Made by a program: the position numbers and the translations under genes | Part shown: in pieces, positions 1 to 9,059 of the stretch | Numbering within the stretch: the first letter of the stretch is position 1 | Layout of the letters: each line of letters opens with the position of its first letter | Notes under the pieces: generated by a model | Databases searched by the model: none | What the model saw: only the letters and a program-made list of their open reading frames with translations | Told to the model about the DNA's origin: nothing | Assembly: GCF_005048855.1 (NCBI RefSeq) | Contig: NZ_SUME01000002.1 | Span: forward strand, 310,001 to 374,000 | DNA length: 64,000 bases | Direction of reading: 5' to 3' | Source of the DNA: Sphingobacterium olei | Lineage (GTDB): Bacteria > Bacteroidota > Bacteroidia > Sphingobacteriales > Sphingobacteriaceae

Positions 1-803
1 GCGCGTTGCCACTTTTCGGCTGAATAGGTCTGGTTAAACAATTGCCCCAACTCCGGATCGATGTAATCGGCATAATCCGGATTGCCGTTGAACAATGGGC
101 TGGCGGCAGTCGCCAGCAACTTGGCTTTCAATCCTAATGCCATCATGGCCGTGACCCGTCCGTAATTTGCCCGATCAATCTGATTCAAAGGAAGATTAGG
201 CAGAAAAACCAATGCTTCATCCAAAAGCCCGACAATATAGTCCACACAGACATCCACCGGCTCCCGTTTGATCCTTACGGAAGCAACAGGGGCATCAATC
301 GGCATATTTTCACGGATCAAAGGGACAGGTCCGTACAGCTGCATCAGGAAGAAATGATAATAGGCTTTTAGAAACTTGACTTCAGCCGTCCATACTTCAC
401 GCTCAGCGGGTTGCATATCAGGCACGTTACGAATATTTTCCAGGAAAATATTACAATCTCGAATACCTTGCCACAAATCCTTTCCTCCTGCTCGTCCTTC
501 CCAATAATTCAGCAGGGGATTTGATACATTTTGTTGCCCCATCACAAACCGGGATGTATTGCTCTCGTTGTATGCCAAGGGCCACATTTCGAACCCTGCG
601 TAAGACGGACTGGACGAAGTGAGTTCCCCATGCTGGGGCAGGTAAGAATAACAGGTGTACAGATACCTTCTTGCTTCAATCCGCAGTGCAAACGAATGCT
701 CGATTGTCCGCACATTATCAGGCACAACATCCAGGTAGCTGCACCCGGACATACACAGCTGTAGGGTTAAGAAAGCCAGTGCTATTTTTCTAATTTTTTT
801 CAT
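1..803 (-). CDS. SusD/RagB family surface lipoprotein (3' end outside window)
   Basis: The reading frame opens at the ATG at 803 and runs off the left edge after 267 codons, so only the N-terminal half is present. The product starts with a lipoprotein signal ending MSGC (Cys21), followed by SYLDVVPDN, the usual SusD opening. A later segment with EVKFLKAYYHFFLMQLYGP matches the TPR-like helices of SusD proteins. SusD proteins sit on the outer-membrane surface as a lid over the SusC barrel and bind the substrate. It lies 11 bp downstream of the SusC gene at 815-4015 and is surely its partner. Its N-terminus closely resembles the SusD at 20964-22919, so the two are paralogues. The substrate cannot be read from sequence. 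Confidence 0.93.
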   Translation of the reverse strand, partial: MKKIRKIALAFLTLQLCMSGCSYLDVVPDNVRTIEHSFALRIEARRYLYTCYSYLPQHGELTSSSPSYAGFEMWPLAYNESNTSRFVMGQQNVSNPLLNYWEGRAGGKDLWQGIRDCNIFLENIRNVPDMQPAEREVWTAEVKFLKAYYHFFLMQLYGPVPLIRENMPIDAPVASVRIKREPVDVCVDYIVGLLDEALVFLPNLPLNQIDRANYGRVTAMMALGLKAKLLATAASPLFNGNPDYADYIDPELGQLFNQTYSAEKWQR

Positions 804-814
804 AAACGTTTTCT

Positions 815-3800
815 TTAAAAATCAACCTTTACTCCTAAGTTAAACACACGCTGAATGGGATAATTCATACCTCTGTCTGCCATTTCCACATCCCACAGCT
901 TGAACTTACTGAATGTCAGCAGGTTAGACCCACTGACATACGCGCGGAGGTTTTTAACTCCTATGTTTGCCAATATGCCTTTGTCTTTGTTAAAGGTGTA
1001 GCCGATCTCCGCCGACTTCAGACGCATAAACGAGCCGTCGCGCATCCACCAGGTGCTAGTCACCTCATTGTTAGGAGCTCCCGATTCCCAGCCCAATCTT
1101 GGAAAGAGCGCATAGGGATCCCGATTGTCCAAAGACCAATGATCGTCTGCATAGACTTGTAAAACATTATTCCTCATCCGCCCATTTACAGTTTCCACCA
1201 CACCATTGTCAACATATACATAGTTTCTAAAAGGTCCGGTAGCTGCAGGATCGATGAAGAACGTCTCTCTTGCTAGACCGGTAAACAAGACATTGAAATC
1301 AAAACCCTTAAATCCTCCAGAAAGCGCAAATCCGTAGTTGATCTCCGGAACAGTTGGATAGCCCAAAGGCACTTGATCCAAGGTACTGATGATGCCGTCG
1401 CCATTGACATCCATATATTTGATATCACCAGGTATGACCTCACCTCCTAACTGTTGCTCGGGCGAATTGCGTATCTCCGCTTCGTCACTAAACAATTTCT
1501 CTGCGATATATCCTCTTTGCACACGTATCGGATAGCCTGCACGGAATAGCCAAGGATGTGGATACGCCGGCTCCTCATAGACTATATATTTATTGGTCGA
1601 ATAGGTAAAATTCATCATACCCTGTAGCCACAGACCATTATACCAGCTTTTCTTATAGGTACCTTGCAAATCAATACCAGACGCAGACGCTTCTCCGATA
1701 TTGGCATGGATAAGAGCTGAGAGACCCATCGTTGCCGGGATATCGGCACGTTCCATAAAAATACTTTTTCGTTTTTCGGTAAACCAATCAGCTTGGAGCT
1801 CAAATGCATTATTAAATAAACCCAGTTCTAAAGCCAGGTTGGTTTTAGAAGCTGTCTCCCAAGAGATTTCCGCGTTTGGATAGCGGGATACATTGATACC
1901 GGCTAAGTTTTCATCCATGCTGGGGCCAAATGTCCAACCTCTAGCAGCATCAGTATTGACTTCGGAAAGATAATAAAAACGTTGACTCGCCGAACCGATA
2001 GCATCATTACCCACTAGGCCGTATGTAGCCCTCAGCCGGAGATTAGAGACAACGGGTGTCAAAGGCTCGAAAAAGTTCTCCTTCGACACATGCCAAGCGG
2101 CGCCGGCAGACGGGAAGAACCCAAAGCGATGTACTGTCGAGAATCTTTCCGAGCCATTATACCCAAAGTTGGCTTCAAGATGGTACTTGCCTAAATAGCC
2201 GTACGCTAATCGTCCGGCCAAACCTATGTTACGGTGTGGCAAGGATAATTGCAGGCTTCCCGCATTCCCTTCCTGTTCACTGTTCATCGTCCCCACCAAC
2301 ATCCCGGTGAGTGAGTGCTCCCCAAACTTACGGTTGTAATTGGCTATACCCTGCAAAAAGAATATAGAAGTTATATCTTTAGTTCCTTGGGTATATCCCA
2401 GAGTTTCGTTACCTGAATCCGCATTTAACGGATTGTATAGATTATTTCCATTTTGATCTACTCCCATATATTGATACCAAAACGGTACATAAGACCTTCT
2501 GAGTTCATTATACGCGTAGCGTGTCGTGGTCACACGTCCGGTAAAAGAAAGGCCTTCCGTAAGAAAATCAAGCTTTTGATTTAACTCGACCTGTGCTTGC
2601 ATTCTAGACCTGAAATACTCCCGATAACCCTTGACCATCTCTGCATATGGATTCAAATAGCTCGGCTCATCTGAAGTATAGGAGTTACCGAACATAATAT
2701 GATTCAAAAACTTATAGTTTTCGCCGGGAGGATAGTAGGGCATAAATGAGGTTGGCACCGCCCGCATTACATCCCGGTATACCTTAGTCGCACTCTGCAA
2801 CGGCCCGTTGTAATCATCAAAGGTACCGCTCAACCGGACTTTCATCTGTGTACGGTCTGTTAGGTTGATACTGACATTGCTCAGTAGGTTATACGTCCGG
2901 AGATTAACATTATTGTTGAAGTTGGATACTTTAGGCACCTTAAGGATACCATTATCCTGGTTAAAAGCACCAGAGACAAAGTATTGCGCAATAGAACCTC
3001 CCCCTCGAATATTCATATTTACCCGCTGATTCATCGCAAAATCATTGATCAGTTCATCCCGCCAGTTTACCGCAGGGTATTCCAGCGAGCCTCCGGGAGG
3101 GGTATATTCGATTTTTCTCTGGCTATATACGGTACCTTGTCCTGGCATCCTGCTTAATATCGCGTCATTAGCGAGCTTCATATAAGTAATCGGATCTACT
3201 ACGTCTACCTCGCGGGTCGGTGTCGAAAGAGAGTTCTCCACACGAACAAACAGGTTCATGCTTTCACGTCGACCTTCTTTGGTCGTAATTAATATAACGC
3301 CATTCGCTCCACGAGCACCATATAGCGCCGCCGCAGAGGCATCCTTTAACACAGAGAAGCTCTCGATATCATCCACTTGCATCCGGGCCAGGTCGGTAGT
3401 CGTCGATTCAATATTGTCGATCAGGACGAGCGGACCTTGATTATAGCCAAAGCTCGTCACACCGCGGATAAAAAACTCGGCATTGTCTGCGCCCGGTTCA
3501 CCCGTACGCTGAAAACCGATAATCCCTGCCACCCTACCGGCAAGAGCCGTGGTAAGGTTACTGGAAGGAATTTTTAGATCTGAAGGGTTGACCGTGGTAA
3601 TTGCACCAACGACATCCTCCTTTCTGGCGCGTTGACCAAAGGCTGTGACAACGGTTTCTCCGATCAGGTTCGATGCTTCGGCAAGCCGAACATCGATCTT
3701 GGTTTGGCCAGCCACGGTAATCTGCTGTTGGGTGAAACCTACCATACTAAACGTCAAAACCGCATCTTTGACAAATTCATTAGGTATCGCCAAAACATAT

Positions 3801-4015
3801 CGACCATTTTGGTCTGTTGTGGTTTCAATCCCAGAGCGAAGCCGTATGGTTACCCCCGGCAGTGGAGCACCTAGCGTGTCGGTAATTTGTCCCGTAATCT
3901 CTAAAGGATCTTGCAATGCAATCGATATACTGCTAACATCTTTCTCCGTCGCCATGGAGGTGGAGTGAAAACTGAGAGTTAACGCAAGCAGCAATAAAAA
4001 AAGCCATTTTTTCAT
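815..4015 (-). CDS. SusC/RagA family TonB-linked outer-membrane transporter
   Basis: The 1066-residue protein has a signal peptide (first 22 residues, lysines then leucine-rich), a carboxypeptidase-regulatory-like beta-sandwich at about 36-110, a plug domain at about 115-250 with SVLKDASAAALYGARGANG, and a long C-terminal beta-barrel ending in VKVDF. It imports substrates across the outer membrane using TonB energy together with the SusD encoded just downstream. It is closely similar to the SusC at 22938-26060 (both share GEPGADNA, FIRGVT and YGARGANG blocks) and less similar to the one at 5883-9008. There is no N-terminal secretin/STN signalling domain, so control by a FecI/FecR-type pair is not expected. 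The 418-bp upstream region is partly duplicated at 17604-17852. Confidence 0.96.
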   Translation of the reverse strand: MKKWLFLLLLALTLSFHSTSMATEKDVSSISIALQDPLEITGQITDTLGAPLPGVTIRLRSGIETTTDQNGRYVLAIPNEFVKDAVLTFSMVGFTQQQITVAGQTKIDVRLAEASNLIGETVVTAFGQRARKEDVVGAITTVNPSDLKIPSSNLTTALAGRVAGIIGFQRTGEPGADNAEFFIRGVTSFGYNQGPLVLIDNIESTTTDLARMQVDDIESFSVLKDASAAALYGARGANGVILITTKEGRRESMNLFVRVENSLSTPTREVDVVDPITYMKLANDAILSRMPGQGTVYSQRKIEYTPPGGSLEYPAVNWRDELINDFAMNQRVNMNIRGGGSIAQYFVSGAFNQDNGILKVPKVSNFNNNVNLRTYNLLSNVSINLTDRTQMKVRLSGTFDDYNGPLQSATKVYRDVMRAVPTSFMPYYPPGENYKFLNHIMFGNSYTSDEPSYLNPYAEMVKGYREYFRSRMQAQVELNQKLDFLTEGLSFTGRVTTTRYAYNELRRSYVPFWYQYMGVDQNGNNLYNPLNADSGNETLGYTQGTKDITSIFFLQGIANYNRKFGEHSLTGMLVGTMNSEQEGNAGSLQLSLPHRNIGLAGRLAYGYLGKYHLEANFGYNGSERFSTVHRFGFFPSAGAAWHVSKENFFEPLTPVVSNLRLRATYGLVGNDAIGSASQRFYYLSEVNTDAARGWTFGPSMDENLAGINVSRYPNAEISWETASKTNLALELGLFNNAFELQADWFTEKRKSIFMERADIPATMGLSALIHANIGEASASGIDLQGTYKKSWYNGLWLQGMMNFTYSTNKYIVYEEPAYPHPWLFRAGYPIRVQRGYIAEKLFSDEAEIRNSPEQQLGGEVIPGDIKYMDVNGDGIISTLDQVPLGYPTVPEINYGFALSGGFKGFDFNVLFTGLARETFFIDPAATGPFRNYVYVDNGVVETVNGRMRNNVLQVYADDHWSLDNRDPYALFPRLGWESGAPNNEVTSTWWMRDGSFMRLKSAEIGYTFNKDKGILANIGVKNLRAYVSGSNLLTFSKFKLWDVEMADRGMNYPIQRVFNLGVKVDF

Positions 4016-4258
4016 AAGCTAGATTTTAAATTAATAAATATGGTTATCAGTGTTTTTCCCTTAAAAGACAGAGATTTACATTTGGTTAACACAAGTATAG
4101 TAATTAATTTTTCAATATTGCATTATTTTGTAAATTATTTTTTAAAAACGCACAAAAGCGTTATAAAAACAAAACGGAAAGCCATAATTGTGCTTGATTG
4201 CACACAACAGCATCTTTATGCAATAGAAAATATAGAAAAATGAAACAAAACGCATTCA
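4006..4258 (-). promoter_or_regulatory. Leader/promoter region of SusC, duplicated at 17604-17852
   Basis: The stretch upstream of the SusC start aligns along its whole length with the stretch upstream of the racemase operon. Conserved blocks on the plus strand include cagagatttacatttgg, aattaatttttcaat, ttataaaaac and aaaacgcatt. Homology begins inside the first six or seven SusC codons. On the minus strand both copies contain TATACTTG (here 4092-4099), one mismatch from the Bacteroidota -7 element TAnnTTTG. An upstream TTG lies only 13 bp away rather than the usual 19, so the exact promoter call is tentative. The rest of the 4016-4433 gap holds the terminator described separately and no gene. 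Confidence 0.6.
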
Positions 4259-4377
4259 AAACCTGCCGAATGGGAAGTTGTGCACTTTCCGCAGGCGTTA
4301 TATAAGTTGCGTAGGTGCTATGTAGCGGCTACACCGAAGTTAATACGAATATATAAAATAAAGTGAAGTCAATCATT

Positions 4378-4428
4378 CAGTTTGAACAGCAAGAAAATCA
4401 ATTATTCCTTGCTGTTTAAACCGAACTG
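4378..4428 (-). terminator. Stem-loop after the SusD-like gene at 4434
   Basis: Arms AACAGCAAG (4385-4393) and CTTGCTGTT (4408-4416) pair perfectly around a 14-nt loop. They are extended by CAGTT/AACTG at the outer ends. The hairpin lies six bases past the stop codon of the upstream operon's last gene. No strong U-tract follows, so it may act as a weak terminator or as an mRNA-stabilising 3' hairpin. Confidence 0.5.
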
Positions 4429-4433
4429 CAATA

Positions 4434-5870
4434 CTAATCCCACCACAGCCGCGTAGAACGGGGCACTTCTGTAGGCACGTTTTGTCCGTTTTTATTCGCC
4501 TCTCCTTGTGGATAATCCAATCTACGGATAAACGTCTCCAAAGCAGCGTTTTCGGGCATCGTAAAATCTTTGTATTGATAGTCATGCCGACGAGCATCAT
4601 TCCAAGCTTCTGCATTTAAATAAGTAGCAATATATTTTTCTTTGAAAATAAGCTCCAAGGTCAATCCAGATTCGCCCACAGCTACTAAAGGACTAGCCAA
4701 ATAGGTAGCTTTATCCGCAGCAGCAACCTCCAACTTATCCATGTTAGCACCTATTCCCGTCAAATAGGCAGCATAAGCACGTGGACGGTTTCCGGCGGCG
4801 AGCGCAGCCTCGGCTTCAATAAATTTAAGCTCCGCATAAGTCACTATCCATAAAGGCGCTTCGTCTGATGTCCATGGCGAATTACGTGAAATATAATTCT
4901 CATCATGTCGGGTGTTTCCTTGTGTCCCCCTATTTCCCGCGCCATTTACTGTGCCGATATAGATACCATCGACCGTTAGATCCGTAATCTTTGGCAATCG
5001 TGGATCAAAAATCCCATACGTGGTACCGTCCAGATGCTCGATCAATTGCTCCGACAACCACCCTCCAAGCGATTGATTGATATTACTCAGCGATACACCA
5101 GCCCAATTGTTGCGCGTATTAAAAATGCCCATACCCGCATCTTCGTCATTTGAAGTAAATGAATTATCCACGGCATCCAAAACCGCTGTCGGATCGTAGT
5201 TACTCTGCTTACTGAGTTTATTCACTAATCGTGCTTTTATTGCATAGGCAAACTTTAACCAAAGCTCTCTTCTAGTGGTTGCATTGAGAGAAGGTCCGTT
5301 GTACACGAGGTCATTAGCTGCTGCAAGCGGCATCGTAGCTCCCGTTTTGGACAATTCGGCGATGGCTTCATCGATCAGCCCCAAGGTACTTTCGTACACA
5401 GCTTCCTCCGAATCGTACTGCGGGTAAAAATTATTGATATCAAACGCCTGCGAGAACGGTGCTGATCCCCAGTAATCGTTTACTATGGCCAGATTATAAG
5501 CGATCATTAAATTTGCTACACCAAGGTATTCGCTGGCACCGAGGGTTACCGCAACCTTCTTCATTTCGTTTGCATCTGCCATAGCAAAATACAGGGCATC
5601 CCACAACGAGGTGAAATTCTGTGTTTGATAGGTGTCGCCGGCACCATTTGCAGCAGGACTCGCCGTATATTGCACAAAAGGAACGATTGCACTCGCTGCC
5701 GAATAACTGTTGATACCGATCTTATAGGTCGACGTGGATAGTAACGAGGGAAGAGTCGGCTGCACTACCTGATTCGGATTATCGGCTAAATCATCAAAAT
5801 AGCCTGAACAACTTTGAAGGCCAACCGTCAATAGCACGGAATAGAAGGAATATTTTATTACTTTTTTCAT
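4434..5870 (-). CDS. SusD/RagB-like lipoprotein (SusD_2 type)
   Basis: This 478-residue lipoprotein has a signal ending LQSC (Cys21), then SGYFDDLADNPN, the opening typical of the SusD-like_2 branch of the SusD superfamily. The body is helical and includes a PQYDSEEAVYESTLGLIDEAI segment in the usual TPR position. It probably binds the substrate on the cell surface for the SusC encoded 12 bp upstream (5883-9008). It is the last gene of the racemase-acylase-peptidase operon. It is clearly different from the two classical SusD proteins in the window (1-803 and 20964-22919), so this pair probably takes up a different class of compound. Confidence 0.92.
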   Translation of the reverse strand: MKKVIKYSFYSVLLTVGLQSCSGYFDDLADNPNQVVQPTLPSLLSTSTYKIGINSYSAASAIVPFVQYTASPAANGAGDTYQTQNFTSLWDALYFAMADANEMKKVAVTLGASEYLGVANLMIAYNLAIVNDYWGSAPFSQAFDINNFYPQYDSEEAVYESTLGLIDEAIAELSKTGATMPLAAANDLVYNGPSLNATTRRELWLKFAYAIKARLVNKLSKQSNYDPTAVLDAVDNSFTSNDEDAGMGIFNTRNNWAGVSLSNINQSLGGWLSEQLIEHLDGTTYGIFDPRLPKITDLTVDGIYIGTVNGAGNRGTQGNTRHDENYISRNSPWTSDEAPLWIVTYAELKFIEAEAALAAGNRPRAYAAYLTGIGANMDKLEVAAADKATYLASPLVAVGESGLTLELIFKEKYIATYLNAEAWNDARRHDYQYKDFTMPENAALETFIRRLDYPQGEANKNGQNVPTEVPRSTRLWWD

Positions 5871-5882
5871 GTCAATTTTGTT

Positions 5883-8800
5883 TTATAATCCTACACTAAG
5901 CGTAAACATGATTGATCGGGCGGTGGGGTAGGTGAAACCTGCCGAACTATCTACATTACTTCCACTTTCATATGAACTCGATTCGGGATCCACTCCATAG
6001 TACTTGGTCCATAGCCACAGGTTGTTACCAGTCACCGTGAAAGCAGCTGATCTCAACCCTCTTTTGGGAAGCCAAGCTGAGGGTAGATTATAGGTAAGGC
6101 TTGCAGATCTTAACCTAACCCAGGAAGCATCGGTGACAAATGGCTCGGATACATTTCGATAAAATCGGCGGTAGTACCCCTCTCCATAGTCAACTCCATC
6201 AGGGCCCATTTTTTGACCCAACCAAACTTCTTTGGTATTGGGAGTACCATCAGCAAGTACCCCGTCAATGATCTTAGTTTCATTTCGGTCAACAGTGTAA
6301 TCCGGCATACCGAAGGCGGTATAGAAGTTCTCCAACCAATTGTACCTGTCAAAACCTAAGCGCGCGTCAAACAGGGCGTTTAAGCTAAACTCTTTGTAAG
6401 TAAACGTATTTCCCAATCCCAAAATCCAGTCTGGCTGTGAATTTCCGAGCACTTTTTGTCTAGAACCAGATAACTGTGGAAACCCGTCGGCACCAATTAA
6501 TAGTGGTAAAGACCGGTCAAGAAATTCCTCATCATGCGGCTGATCACCTGTATAGCGCAAGAAGTAACTGCCGTAGATATTACCATATTGTTCTCCTTCC
6601 ATCAAGATCTGCGTGACTGCTGCGTTACCATAACCCCTAGCAGAGCCATATGTTATGGGCGACTCTAGCGAAAGTATTTTATTGCGGTTGGCCGATACAT
6701 TGATATTGGCATCCCAGGTAAACACCTTGTTTGTGATAGGCTTACCATTAATCACCAGTTCCACTCCTCGGTTACGCATATCACCCGCATTGACCGACGT
6801 GGTTACATATCCGGTAGCAGGAGTAATCTGCTGACGCACGATCTGGTCTTTGCTTAAGGAATAATAATAGGTAAAGTCCAATCCTAAGCGATTGTTGAAC
6901 CAGCCCATTTCCAAACCGGCCTCGTAGGTGTCGGTGAACTCCGGACGAAGACCGGGATTGCCAAGGTTGGAGGAAAGCGTCAATCCGGTATACCCGGCAG
7001 GAAGGGAACTGTAGGTGCCAAATCCCGAAGAAATAGCATATTCTGAAGCATCTTTACCTATCCGTGCATACGAAAGGCGTAAACGGCCGTTTGAAATGAC
7101 AGACGGCAGGGGCACATGATCGGCGAATACGTAACTCAAGCTCGCCGAAGGATAAAAAAACGACCGATTTTCCTTCGAAAGTGTAGAAGTAACATCCGTA
7201 CGCCCCGTTAGCGTAAGGTAGAGGTAGTTCTTGTAATCCAATGTCGCCTCTCCAAAAAAGCCCATCAACCGGTATTCCCGTGCATTATGGGCTGTTGATA
7301 ACACAGCTGCGTTACCTAACCTAAAAAAATTATATATGGTGAGCTCGCTACCTAACACCCCGACCTCGTTTACCCGCCGATCAAACACCTCATGTCCTAA
7401 ACGCAGTGTACCCTTGAGGTCGTCTGTAAAATTGGTATTCAAGCTGGCCACAAACGTACTATTAAGCGAACGGAAAGTCGTATTATATTCACCCACAAAA
7501 CCGAGTTGATTATCATAAGTGCGCTCACCGGGAATGCCCATCGGACCAGGCGCTGTACGCAAACGATTATCAGAATAGGTGTCTAAACCGAAGCGGTACA
7601 TGATGTTCAACCAACTTGCGGGGTCGTATGTTAAGGTAGCACCTCCAATATAGCGGTTGGTCACACCCTTTAATTTATTCGTCGCGGTACCATATATTGG
7701 ATTATTAGTCCCGATCCAATTTTGTGTTCCATCTTCATTAAGATAATCGCGCACATCATACCGAGGAGACCAATAGGCTAATCCCTCTCCAAAGCGATCG
7801 GAACTGTAAGTATACCCTCCTGCATTACTGAAACTCATGTTTACCATGGTTTTAAATTTAGGACTGATCGTAAAATCTGTATTTAACCGCCCCGAAAAAT
7901 TGTTATAATCTGTATTGGGCATCATCCCCTGCTGAAAAAAATGGGACACCGAGGAAAACACGCGAACCACATCATTACCACCGGATACCGAAAGCGAATT
8001 GTTAGTCTGCTGCCCCGTACGGAATGCTCGATCAAAGTTGTTGAACAACTTGTCGGGATGGGTTGGATCAATCTCCTTGGCTTCCGCGATTGTTGGCCCC
8101 CATGCCGGACCAATTCCTGTTGCCGGATGCGTGTAAATTCCTAATACGCCTTGGGTGTACGTTGTCTGTACAGCCGGTTTTCGCAATACTTGATCAAATC
8201 CGTATGTACTTGAAAAATTTACAGAGAATCCACCTGTCTTACCTTTTTTTGTCGTAATGACGACCACACCATTTGATCCACGGAGACCATAAAGCGCTGT
8301 GGCCGCGCCCCCTTTCAAAATATTCACACTTTCAATATCCTGGGGATTAAGATCGGAAACCCGATTGGTCACACCTCGTGCACCAGATCCAGATCCCCCC
8401 GCCCCTAAGGTTGATGTGGAGTTGTCGATCTGTACACCATCAATGATGTATAGCGGATCACTAGGTATATTAGGATCAATAGAATTTACGCCTCGTATAC
8501 GCAGATTGGCACCTTGCCCCGGTCCACCACCGGTACTGGAAATTGTGACCCCCGCCACTTTACCTTGCAATGCGTTCAATAGATTCGGCTGTCGGTTATA
8601 GGTAAGGTCTTCTGAATTTACTGATTGCGCCGCATACCCCAGCGAACGTTGCGAACGCGCAATACCAAAAGCTGTGACGACAACTTCATCGAGTCCCGCT
8701 GAACTCGCTTCGAGTACCACATCCAATGTTGCAGAACTACCCGCAGAAGCCTCGTGAGCTTTCATACCCACAGAACGGAATACCAACGCACTGGTAGTAC

Positions 8801-9008
8801 CCGGGACCCGGATGGCATAACGCCCTTCATTATCAGTCTGTGTGCTAACCGCGGAACCTCGAACGGAGACCGTAACGCCTTCCAGCGATTGCCCATTTTC
8901 ATCGACTACGCGGCCGCTAACCGTCCGCTGCTGCGCAAAACCGATCTGGAACAGCCAGCATAGGGCAAAAATAAGCCCACAGAACTTGTTAAGTGTAACT
9001 TTTCTCAT
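5883..9008 (-). CDS. SusC/RagA family TonB-linked outer-membrane transporter of the acylase operon
   Basis: The 1041-residue protein has a signal peptide ending near GFAQQ (residue 27), a carboxypeptidase-regulatory-like domain at about 29-105, the DEVVVTAFG stretch that precedes the plug, a plug domain with SVNILKGGAATALYGLRGSNG, and a C-terminal barrel ending in TLSVGL. Glycine-rich plug loops (TGGGPGQGAN, GAGGSGSGA) are notable. It should import the product or substrate of the exported hydrolases encoded upstream in the same operon. It belongs to a different SusC branch from the other two in this window. The gap to the preceding gene (9060) is 51 bp, the largest inside the operon, and could allow a local ribosome-loading or processing signal. 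Confidence 0.95.
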   Translation of the reverse strand: MRKVTLNKFCGLIFALCWLFQIGFAQQRTVSGRVVDENGQSLEGVTVSVRGSAVSTQTDNEGRYAIRVPGTTSALVFRSVGMKAHEASAGSSATLDVVLEASSAGLDEVVVTAFGIARSQRSLGYAAQSVNSEDLTYNRQPNLLNALQGKVAGVTISSTGGGPGQGANLRIRGVNSIDPNIPSDPLYIIDGVQIDNSTSTLGAGGSGSGARGVTNRVSDLNPQDIESVNILKGGAATALYGLRGSNGVVVITTKKGKTGGFSVNFSSTYGFDQVLRKPAVQTTYTQGVLGIYTHPATGIGPAWGPTIAEAKEIDPTHPDKLFNNFDRAFRTGQQTNNSLSVSGGNDVVRVFSSVSHFFQQGMMPNTDYNNFSGRLNTDFTISPKFKTMVNMSFSNAGGYTYSSDRFGEGLAYWSPRYDVRDYLNEDGTQNWIGTNNPIYGTATNKLKGVTNRYIGGATLTYDPASWLNIMYRFGLDTYSDNRLRTAPGPMGIPGERTYDNQLGFVGEYNTTFRSLNSTFVASLNTNFTDDLKGTLRLGHEVFDRRVNEVGVLGSELTIYNFFRLGNAAVLSTAHNAREYRLMGFFGEATLDYKNYLYLTLTGRTDVTSTLSKENRSFFYPSASLSYVFADHVPLPSVISNGRLRLSYARIGKDASEYAISSGFGTYSSLPAGYTGLTLSSNLGNPGLRPEFTDTYEAGLEMGWFNNRLGLDFTYYYSLSKDQIVRQQITPATGYVTTSVNAGDMRNRGVELVINGKPITNKVFTWDANINVSANRNKILSLESPITYGSARGYGNAAVTQILMEGEQYGNIYGSYFLRYTGDQPHDEEFLDRSLPLLIGADGFPQLSGSRQKVLGNSQPDWILGLGNTFTYKEFSLNALFDARLGFDRYNWLENFYTAFGMPDYTVDRNETKIIDGVLADGTPNTKEVWLGQKMGPDGVDYGEGYYRRFYRNVSEPFVTDASWVRLRSASLTYNLPSAWLPKRGLRSAAFTVTGNNLWLWTKYYGVDPESSSYESGSNVDSSAGFTYPTARSIMFTLSVGL

Positions 9009-9059
9009 AGCAATCCTTTTTTTTGGTTAAATAATATTAAAATAAAACATTAGTAGATT

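Noticed and set aside
4040..4243. 67-codon open frame on the plus strand
   Set aside because: It lies inside the duplicated leader region. The other copy at 17604-17852 does not keep the frame or the start codon, so the region is conserved as DNA, not protein.
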